Source: CAZBDU01 sp964490725 (lineage in GTDB: Bacteria; Spirochaetota; Spirochaetia; SZUA-6; DRHE01). Taken from it: a stretch of 53,362 nt of DNA. The stretch spans positions 1 through 53,362 of the forward strand of contig CAZBDU010000032.1 of the NCBI GenBank assembly GCA_964490725.1, given 5' to 3'. Shown one piece after another: positions 23,686-30,470 of this stretch (its first letter is position 1; each line of letters begins with the position of its first letter). A program made the translations under genes and the position numbers. A model generated the notes under the pieces. The model did not search any database and was not told the DNA's origin. It saw only the letters and a program-made list of their open reading frames with translations.

Positions 23686-24147
23686 GTGCAATCCGACGAG
23701 CTGAAGCAGTCCCTGGTCGATGATGTGCAACCTATCGTGGCCGCCATGGGCTTCACTCTTGTGGAGCTGAAGGTGGGCCGCAGCAGGCGGCGGAGCTATC
23801 TTTCGGTGATCGTGTACCGCCCCGAGGGGGTGAGTGTGGCCGACTGTGCCGCCATTTCGCGCAACCTCCTACCCAGGCTGGAGCTCCGGCCGGAGCTTTC
23901 GGAGCTTCGACTGGAGGTGTCCTCTCCCGGGCTGGATCGGGAGCTCAAGTCTCCGGAGGAGTTTCGCATCTTCAAGGGCAGGGGCATGCGCGTTCTCCTG
24001 CCTGGTGAGTCGGAATGGATCGGCGGCATCTGTGAGGATGCCACCGGTGAGATGGTAAAGCTCCGCACGAAGGGAGCGGTGAGGCAGATCCGCCTGGCCG
24101 ATCTGAAGAAGGCCCGGCTGGACGAGACTGAGGAGGTGGAAGCTTAG
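23686..24147 (+). CDS. rimP: Ribosome maturation factor RimP
   Basis: RimP helps assemble the 30S subunit. The protein has the family's first domain (VDDVQPIVAAMGFTLVELKV), DCAAISRNLLPRLEL, LEVSSPGLDRELKSPEEF and the C-terminal SH3-like barrel (KGRGMRVLLPGE on). AGGTGA (23675-23680) is complementary to the 16S 3' end and lies five bases before GTG 23686. I therefore chose that start, giving 153 residues; GTG 23677 would add three residues but has only the T-run upstream. It heads the nusA-infB operon, as in many bacteria. Confidence 0.92.
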   Translation: MQSDELKQSLVDDVQPIVAAMGFTLVELKVGRSRRRSYLSVIVYRPEGVSVADCAAISRNLLPRLELRPELSELRLEVSSPGLDRELKSPEEFRIFKGRGMRVLLPGESEWIGGICEDATGEMVKLRTKGAVRQIRLADLKKARLDETEEVEA

Positions 24148-24151
24148 TTCC

Positions 24152-25711
24152 ATGGCTTCGAGATTGTCGGAGGCAATGAGAGCACTGATCCAGGAGCGGG
24201 GTATCTCCGAGGAGCTGGTCAGGAAGACCATCGAGGAGACGCTGCTGGCCGCCTACAAGAAGAAGTTCGGTGTCGTCGACAACGCTGTGGTGCGCTTCAG
24301 CGAGGAGGCGGACGAGGTGACGATCTTCGCCCAGAAGCGCATCGTCGAGGAGGTGGAGGATCCCACGCGGGAGGTCGGCCTGGAGGAGGCGCTGGAGTAC
24401 AACCCGGAGTGTGAGATCGGGGACGAGCTGCTGATCGAGATCAACCCCGCGGATTTCGACCGCGGGGCGGTCCAGAGCGCCAAGCAGAAGACAAAGCAGA
24501 CTCTCCGGGAGATCCAGAAGAACACCCTGTACTCCGAGTTCAGGGAGCGGGTCGGGGAGATGATCATCGGCTACTATCAGCGCGAGCGCAACGGGAACAT
24601 CTTCGTCGATCTGGGCAAGACCGAGGGGATCCTGCCCCGCAAGTTCCAGTCGCCCCGCGAGGTGTACCACCCCAACGACCGGATTCGCGCGCTCATCTAC
24701 GAGGTGAACAAGACGCAGTCGGGCCTGCAGATCGTGCTGTCACGGACGCACGCCGAGTTCGTGCGGCGAATCTTCGAGCTGGAGGTGCCAGAGCTCTACG
24801 ACCACACCATCGAGATCTACAAGATCGTGCGTGAGCCCGGCTACCGCACCAAGATGGCGGTGTACTCGAACCGCGACGATGTGGACCCGGTGGGCGCCTG
24901 CGTGGGACTGAAGGGCGTGCGGATCCAGGCGGTGGTTCGCGAGCTGGAGGGGGAGAAGATCGACGTGCTCAAGTTCGATCCCGACCCGCGGACCTTCATC
25001 AAGAACGCCCTCTCCCCGGCGGAGGTGCGCCAGGTGGTGATCGTGGACGAGCCCAAGAAGCAGGCCCTGGCGGTGGTGGGGGAGAACCAGTTCTCCCTGG
25101 CCATCGGCAAGCAGGGGCTGAACGTCCGGCTGGCCAACCGTCTGGTGGATTGGAACATCGACGTCAAGACCGAAGAGCAGTTCTCCGCCATGGACCTCTC
25201 CGCGGAGACGAAGAAGGCCGTCTCGGCGTTGTTCGGAGAATCGGAAGAGGAAGAGGAGATCGTCAGGATCAGCGAGCTCCCGGGCATTCCGCCCCGCCTG
25301 GTGAGCGCCTTGAAGGAAGCGGGGATCGAGTATATCGAGTCCCTGGTCACCATGCAGCTGCCGGAGATCGCGGCGATTGAGGGCGTGAGCGCGGAGGATG
25401 CGGCGCTGCTGCGCCGGATCATCGAGGAGAACGTGGAGATCATCGAGGAAGAGGAGGTCACCGAAGCGGAGGCCGTGCCCGTGGGCGCGGAGCCGGGCGC
25501 CGCCGCCCGGCAGACCGTCGCGGAGGAGGCGCCGGAGCCGGCGGCTCCGGCGGCTGCCGCCCCGGCCGTCCAGGAGCAGGAGGAGGTGGCCACAGAGGAA
25601 GCCTACGAGTGTCCCGAGTGCGGGGCGCCCATAAACCCGACCATGACGGCTTGTCCAAACTGTGGGGTTGGGTTAAGCTTCGAGGAAGCGGAAGAAGAGG
25701 ATCAAGGCTGA
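24152..25711 (+). CDS. nusA: Transcription termination/antitermination factor NusA with C-terminal zinc ribbon
   Basis: NusA binds RNA polymerase and nascent RNA to modulate pausing, termination and antitermination. The 519-residue protein has the N-terminal polymerase-binding domain (1-135), an S1 domain (about 136-200), two KH domains (about 230-345, with GVRIQAVVREL and QNQFSLAIGKQGLNVRLA-like sequence) and a helix-hairpin-helix segment (about 370-430). An acidic Ala/Pro/Glu linker leads to an unusual C-terminal zinc ribbon: Cys487-x2-Cys490 and Cys501-x2-Cys504. The start ATG lies four bases after the rimP stop, with GAGGTGGA upstream. Confidence 0.95.
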   Translation: MASRLSEAMRALIQERGISEELVRKTIEETLLAAYKKKFGVVDNAVVRFSEEADEVTIFAQKRIVEEVEDPTREVGLEEALEYNPECEIGDELLIEINPADFDRGAVQSAKQKTKQTLREIQKNTLYSEFRERVGEMIIGYYQRERNGNIFVDLGKTEGILPRKFQSPREVYHPNDRIRALIYEVNKTQSGLQIVLSRTHAEFVRRIFELEVPELYDHTIEIYKIVREPGYRTKMAVYSNRDDVDPVGACVGLKGVRIQAVVRELEGEKIDVLKFDPDPRTFIKNALSPAEVRQVVIVDEPKKQALAVVGENQFSLAIGKQGLNVRLANRLVDWNIDVKTEEQFSAMDLSAETKKAVSALFGESEEEEEIVRISELPGIPPRLVSALKEAGIEYIESLVTMQLPEIAAIEGVSAEDAALLRRIIEENVEIIEEEEVTEAEAVPVGAEPGAAARQTVAEEAPEPAAPAAAAPAVQEQEEVATEEAYECPECGAPINPTMTACPNCGVGLSFEEAEEEDQG

Positions 25712-25722
25712 AAAGGAGCTCT

Positions 25723-28158
25723 ATGTCTGAGGAACAGGAAGCAAGGCGCAAACCGAAGACGGCGCTGATCAAGCACAGACACAAAGATCCTGCTCCGGCC
25801 ACGGAGGCTGCCCCGGAGGAGCCCGAAAAGAAGAAAGTGGTCGTGGTCAAGAAGAAGGTGGTCGTCGTCAAGAAGGGCGCCAAGAGAGAGCAGGCGGCAC
25901 CAGAGACCGCAGCTGCGCCGGCCCGCCGCGAGGCCGGTTCCGAGGAGCAGCCCCGGCGCACCGCCGAGGCCGAGGCGCCTCGCAAGACGGACCAGGTGCG
26001 CAGAGCTCAGCCGCCCTCGGAGACTCAGGCACAGAGGCCTGCAGGCAGGCCCTCTGTTCCATCGCGCACTTCCTTTCCAGAGACCCGCCGGGGCGAACCG
26101 CACCGTCCCGCCCGCTTCACCCGCACGCGGCCGCCTTCGGACAGGCCGCCGCGGCGCGGCGGAGGGCCGGTGGGACCCAGACCGCCCGCAGGCCGCGGGC
26201 CGGGCGCGCCTGCGGCCGGCAAGCCGGGGCAGGAGCAGAAGGGGCCGGGCAAGAAGTTTTTCAAGACCAAGAAGAAGCCTGGGGCGGGGCGCCGCACCGC
26301 CCAGGAAGAGCATACGGAGAAGCTTCTACAGCAGAAGAAGAAGTCGGTCCAGCGGGCCAACCCGGTTCCCAAGGAGATCTCCATCATGGAGGTCATCACC
26401 GTCTCGGAGCTGGCCCGTAAGATGAACCTGAAGGCCTCGGAGCTGATCTCCAAGCTCATGAGCATGGGGATGATGGTCACCATCAATCAGCAGATCGACG
26501 CGGAGACCGCAGGCATCCTGGCGGACGAGTACGGCTGCAAGGTGCACGTGGTGTCGCTGTACGACGAGACGGTGATCGAGACCGAGGAAGATCGCGAAGA
26601 GGATCTGAAAGCCCGGCCGCCGATCGTGACGGTCATGGGACACGTGGACCACGGGAAGACCAAGCTTCTGGACGCCATCAGGACGGCCAACGTCGTGGAC
26701 TCGGAGTTCGGCGGCATCACGCAGCACATTGGTGCCTACGTGGTGGACCTCCCCCAGGGCAGGATCGTGTTCCTGGACACCCCGGGTCACGAGGCTTTCA
26801 CGACGATGCGGGCCAGGGGAGCCCAGGTCACGGACATCGTGGTCCTGGTGGTGGCGGCGGACGACGGGGTGATGCCCCAGACCGTGGAGGCCATCAACCA
26901 CGCCAAGGAAGCCAAGGTCCCCATCATCGTGGCGGTGAACAAGATCGATCTTCCGGACGCCAACCCGGACAGGGTGAAGCAGCAGCTGTCGGACCACGGG
27001 CTGATGCCGGAGGGCTGGGGTGGAAGCACCCTGTACAACGACATCTCCGCGTTGAAGCGCCAGGGGATCAAGGAGCTGTTGGACACGATCCTCCTGCAGG
27101 CGGAGATCCTGGAGCTGAAGGCCAACTACAACTGCCGGGCCGAGGGGAAGATCATCGAGTCCAAGATCGACTTCGGGCGGGGGATAGTGGCCACGGTCCT
27201 GATCGAGCGGGGCACCCTGCGGGTGGGAGACCCGTACGTGGCCGGGGTCTATCCCGGCAAAGTGCGGGCCATGTTCAACGATAAGGGGGAGAAGGTCGAG
27301 GAGGCCACTCCCTCGATTCCGGTAGAGATTCTGGGTTTCTCGGGCATTCCCGACGCCGGGGACCCCTTCCAGGTCACGGAGACGGAGAAGGAGGCGCGCC
27401 AGATCGGGGCCAAGCGCCAGGAGCTGCGCAAGACCGAGGAGGCACAGAACGTCAAGAAGATCACCCTGGACAACTTCTACGACCAGATGAAGGAGGGGGA
27501 GGTTCAGGAGCTGAAAGTGATCATCAAGGGGGACGTCCACGGCTCCGTGGAGGCGCTGCAGAACGCCCTGGAGAGGCTGAGCACCGATGAGATACGCCTC
27601 AACGTGATCCAGGCGCTGGCCGGGGCCATCAACGAGGGGGACGTGCGGCTGGCTTCCGCCTCCAACGCCATCATCGTCGGCTTCAACGTTCGTCCCACCC
27701 CCAGCACTCAGGCCCTGGCTGACCAGGAGAAGGTGGAGATCCGCAAGTACAATATCATCTACGACGTGCTGGACGACATCAAGAAGGCCATGGAGGGGCT
27801 GCTCTCCCCGGAGCTGAAAGAGCAGACCCTGGGCACCGCCGAGGTGCGGGAGGTGTTCAAGGTCCCCAAGATCGGTCAGGTGGCCGGCTGCCTGGTGACC
27901 GGCGGCAAGATGCGCCGGGGGGCTCTGACGCGGGTGATCCGGGACGGAGTGGAAGTGTACAGCGGAAAGATCGGGTCGCTGAAGCGTTTCAAGGACGACG
28001 TGCGGGAGGTGGACAGCGGCTTCGAGTGCGGAATCGGCATCGACAGCTTCAACGACATCAAGGTGGGAGACGTGCTGGAGGCGTACGAGGTCGTGGAGCT
28101 GGCAAAGAAACTGGAGAGCGTAGGCTCGAATGTCGGAAGTAAGGCTGCGGAAGGTTGA
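25723..28158 (+). CDS. infB: Translation initiation factor IF-2
   Basis: IF-2 is the GTPase that delivers initiator tRNA to the ribosome. The frame is open upstream inside nusA, but ATG 25723 follows AAAAGGAG (25711-25718) and gives 811 residues. The first 215 or so are a basic, Pro/Arg-rich disordered region with a tandem KKKVVVVKK-type repeat near 45-60. Next is the IF2_N motif (TVSELARKMNLKASELISKL). The G domain has GHVDHGKTK (near 307), DTPGHEAF and NKID, followed by domains II-IV (GDVHGSVEAL, ending KLESVGSNVGSKAAEG). It overlaps rbfA by 29 bases. Confidence 0.96.
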   Translation: MSEEQEARRKPKTALIKHRHKDPAPATEAAPEEPEKKKVVVVKKKVVVVKKGAKREQAAPETAAAPARREAGSEEQPRRTAEAEAPRKTDQVRRAQPPSETQAQRPAGRPSVPSRTSFPETRRGEPHRPARFTRTRPPSDRPPRRGGGPVGPRPPAGRGPGAPAAGKPGQEQKGPGKKFFKTKKKPGAGRRTAQEEHTEKLLQQKKKSVQRANPVPKEISIMEVITVSELARKMNLKASELISKLMSMGMMVTINQQIDAETAGILADEYGCKVHVVSLYDETVIETEEDREEDLKARPPIVTVMGHVDHGKTKLLDAIRTANVVDSEFGGITQHIGAYVVDLPQGRIVFLDTPGHEAFTTMRARGAQVTDIVVLVVAADDGVMPQTVEAINHAKEAKVPIIVAVNKIDLPDANPDRVKQQLSDHGLMPEGWGGSTLYNDISALKRQGIKELLDTILLQAEILELKANYNCRAEGKIIESKIDFGRGIVATVLIERGTLRVGDPYVAGVYPGKVRAMFNDKGEKVEEATPSIPVEILGFSGIPDAGDPFQVTETEKEARQIGAKRQELRKTEEAQNVKKITLDNFYDQMKEGEVQELKVIIKGDVHGSVEALQNALERLSTDEIRLNVIQALAGAINEGDVRLASASNAIIVGFNVRPTPSTQALADQEKVEIRKYNIIYDVLDDIKKAMEGLLSPELKEQTLGTAEVREVFKVPKIGQVAGCLVTGGKMRRGALTRVIRDGVEVYSGKIGSLKRFKDDVREVDSGFECGIGIDSFNDIKVGDVLEAYEVVELAKKLESVGSNVGSKAAEG

Positions 28159-28477
28159 GAGCCTGATCCAGGAGCAGATCAGCGCTCTGCTCGCCGCGCG
28201 GGTGGTGAAGGACCCGCGGGTGCACGAGCTCACCGCCATCACAGGGGTAAGAGTTTCCCGAGACCTGCGCTACGCCAAGGTGTACGTGTCTTTCTACGCC
28301 ACCGGGGAGGAACGGGAGCGCTGCGTGGAAGCGCTGAATCACGCCGCCGGCTTCATCCGCAGGGCGCTGCGGGAACGCGTGCGGCTGCGCACGGTGCCGA
28401 ACCTGACTTTCCTGGTGGACAATTCAATCGAGCGGGGCTTCCGGGTCACCCAGAAGATCAAGGAAGCTCTTTCTTGA
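28130..28477 (+). CDS. rbfA: 30S ribosome-binding factor RbfA
   Basis: RbfA is a KH-fold factor for maturation of the 16S rRNA 5' end. The 115-residue protein has the expected VRLRKVESLIQEQISALL, DPRV, VSRDLRYAKVYVSF and VRLRTVPNLTFLVDNSIERG segments. Its ATG lies 29 bases inside the end of infB, so translation is coupled. It overlaps truB by four bases (TTGA). Length is normal for the family. Confidence 0.94.
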   Translation: MSEVRLRKVESLIQEQISALLAARVVKDPRVHELTAITGVRVSRDLRYAKVYVSFYATGEERERCVEALNHAAGFIRRALRERVRLRTVPNLTFLVDNSIERGFRVTQKIKEALS

Positions 28478-29361
28478 CGCAGGCGCCGCCCGGGCTTGTA
28501 CTCATCGATAAACCGGCCGGCATCACCTCGTTTCGCACCCTGGAGACGCTGAAACACCGGCTGGGAACGCGCAAGGTGGGGCACACCGGCACCCTGGACC
28601 CCTTCGCCACGGGGCTGCTCGCTGCGTTGACCGGGGCGTTCACCAGGCTGTGCCCGCTGTTCATGGATCTCGACAAGAGCTACGAGGCGGAGCTGACCTT
28701 CGGGGCAACCACCGACACGCTGGATCCGGACGGGGAGATTACCGCAGAAGGGGACCCGCCGGGGCCGGAGGAGATCCAGAAGGCCATTCCCCGCTTTGTG
28801 GGCAGAATCGAGCAGGTTCCCCCGGCCTTCTCCGCCGTCAACCTGGAGGGTCGGCGGGCGCACCAGCTGGCCAGGCGGGGAGAACAGCCCCGTCTTTCCG
28901 CGAGGGAGGTGACCGTTCACGCCATCCGCCTCCTGGGCTACGATCCGCCGCGGCTGCGCCTCCAGGTGGACTGCTCCAAAGGTACCTACATCCGCTCCCT
29001 GGCCAGGGACCTGGCGGAGGCCTGCGGATCCTGTGCGTTCGTGAGCCGCCTGCGGCGCCTGCGGCTGGGGGATTTCCGGGTGGAGGAGGCGGTGGAGCCG
29101 GAGCGGTTCGACCCGGAGGCTCACGTGCAGCCGGCCGCCCGCTTCGTGCCGCGCCTGGGCACGGCAGGAGTCAGGGTGGTGGGAGTGCGGCCCGGCGTGG
29201 CCGCGCGGATTGCCTCCGGCGGCCCCCCTTCGGAGGAGCTGTTCACAGAGGGGTTGAGCGGGGAAGGGGTGTACGCAGCGCTGGACGGGGAACGGCTGCT
29301 GGCCCTGCTGGAGCGGCGCCAGGGGCGGCTGCGCTACAGGGCGGTTTTCCCCCGCTGGTAG
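28474..29361 (+). CDS. truB: tRNA pseudouridine55 synthase TruB
   Basis: TruB converts U55 in the T-loop of tRNAs to pseudouridine. The 295-residue protein has the catalytic aspartate as Asp42 in GHTGTLDPFATGLL. The N-terminal LVLIDKPAGITSF motif, SYEAELTFGATTDTLDPDGE and SKGTYIRSLARDLAE are also present. The TTG start overlaps the rbfA stop. The C-terminal 60 residues form the usual RNA-binding extension. It lies in the normal infB-rbfA-truB-ribF-rpsO order. Confidence 0.95.
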   Translation: MTQAPPGLVLIDKPAGITSFRTLETLKHRLGTRKVGHTGTLDPFATGLLAALTGAFTRLCPLFMDLDKSYEAELTFGATTDTLDPDGEITAEGDPPGPEEIQKAIPRFVGRIEQVPPAFSAVNLEGRRAHQLARRGEQPRLSAREVTVHAIRLLGYDPPRLRLQVDCSKGTYIRSLARDLAEACGSCAFVSRLRRLRLGDFRVEEAVEPERFDPEAHVQPAARFVPRLGTAGVRVVGVRPGVAARIASGGPPSEELFTEGLSGEGVYAALDGERLLALLERRQGRLRYRAVFPRW

Positions 29362-29366
29362 AGCCC

Positions 29367-30155
29367 GTGAGAGTCCTCAGTTGGGAGGAGCTGCGGGGAA
29401 GCCGCTCCGAGAGTGAACCGGTGGCGCTTACCATCGGGGTGTTCGACGGGCTGCACACCGGGCACCGGCGGCTGATCGAAGCGGTGGTGCGCCACGCCGG
29501 TGGGCTGGTGCCGGCGGTATGCACCTTCAGGCAGAACCCGGCGGGCGTGCTGTCCGCCAATGCATCCCCGGCAAGCATCCTCTCAGTGGGCCAGAAGCTG
29601 GAGAGGCTGTCCGCGCTGGGAGTGGGGCTGGTGGTGCTGATTGACTTTTCCGTGGAATTCAGTAAACTGACCGGGAAAAGCTTTCTGCAGACCCTGAGGA
29701 GCCGCCTGGAGCTGCGGAAGGTCGCGGTGGGGTACAATTTCCACATGGGCCGGGGCCGGGATACCGGGCCCGGGCAGTTGCGTGCAATGCTGGACGGAAC
29801 AGGCGTGGAGCTGGAGGTCGTGCCAGCCGCGACCTATCGGGGAGAGCCGGTCAGCAGCTCGAGGATCCGGGCGGCCGTTCGGGACGGGCGGTTCCAGGAA
29901 GCGCGGGACATGCTGGAGGCGCCGTTCTGCCTGGATCTGCGGGGCGTGCAGGTCACCCGGTGGGGCGGGGCGGCGGCGGTGGCGCGGGAACGCGTGGCCC
30001 AGGTTCTGCCCCTCCCGGGAGAGTATGCCGTCAGGCTGCACGGCTCCGCCGGCTGGAAGCCGGGGACACTCGCCGTAACACAGGACAGCATCGGCTGGCA
30101 GACTGATCTCGAACAGGAAGAAGAGATATGCTTTGGGGACAGGGTAGGAGGATGA
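29367..30155 (+). CDS. ribF: RibF-like FMN adenylyltransferase lacking a recognisable riboflavin kinase domain
   Basis: Bifunctional RibF makes FMN and then FAD. The 262-residue product has the adenylyltransferase half: IGVFDGLHTGHRRLI (HxGH at 30-33), a GYNFHMGRGRDTGP loop and the SSSRIRAAVRDGRF motif. The remaining 90 or so residues do not contain the kinase signature (a glycine-rich stretch ending in PTAN), and the protein is about 50 residues shorter than usual. FAD synthetase activity alone is therefore more likely. The GTG 29367 start lies five bases after truB. rpsO follows immediately. Confidence 0.85.
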   Translation: MRVLSWEELRGSRSESEPVALTIGVFDGLHTGHRRLIEAVVRHAGGLVPAVCTFRQNPAGVLSANASPASILSVGQKLERLSALGVGLVVLIDFSVEFSKLTGKSFLQTLRSRLELRKVAVGYNFHMGRGRDTGPGQLRAMLDGTGVELEVVPAATYRGEPVSSSRIRAAVRDGRFQEARDMLEAPFCLDLRGVQVTRWGGAAAVARERVAQVLPLPGEYAVRLHGSAGWKPGTLAVTQDSIGWQTDLEQEEEICFGDRVGG

Positions 30156-30159
30156 GGCA

Positions 30160-30429
30160 ATGCCGCTGACGAAGGACAAGAAGCTGGAGATCGTGAAGGA
30201 CTTCGGGCGAAGCGAGACCGATACCGGCTCGGCGGAGGTGCAGATTGCGCTGCTCACGCGCCGCATCGAGGAGCTCACGGGCCATTTCAAGCAGAACACC
30301 AAGGACCATGCCTCCCGCAGGGGGCTTCTGAAAATGGTCGGCAGACGGCGCAGGCTGCTGAGCTATTTGCGGAAGACGGACGCAAAGAGATACCGCGAGG
30401 TGATCGAGCGCCTGTCGCTGCGCAAATAG
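30160..30429 (+). CDS. rpsO: 30S ribosomal protein S15
   Basis: S15 binds the 16S rRNA central domain early in 30S assembly. The 89-residue protein shows GSAEVQIALLTRRIEELTGHF, DHASRRGLLKMVGRRRRLLSYL and the terminal RYREVIERLSLRK, all standard for the family. The ATG is preceded by GGAGGATGAGG. The next gene is pnp, the common pairing in which S15 and PNPase control each other's mRNA. Confidence 0.98.
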   Translation: MPLTKDKKLEIVKDFGRSETDTGSAEVQIALLTRRIEELTGHFKQNTKDHASRRGLLKMVGRRRRLLSYLRKTDAKRYREVIERLSLRK

Positions 30430-30457
30430 CTCTCGCGGTCTGAAACGACACGCAGAG
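30430..30457 (+). promoter_or_regulatory. Stem-loop in the rpsO-pnp intergenic region
   Basis: CTCTCGCG (30430-30437) can pair with CGCAGAG (30451-30457) with one bulged C, closing a 13-base loop. There is no T-run, so it is not an intrinsic terminator. In other bacteria a processed stem-loop at this place mediates PNPase autoregulation; that function here is inference. Confidence 0.4.
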
Positions 30458-30470
30458 AAAAGGAACGATA

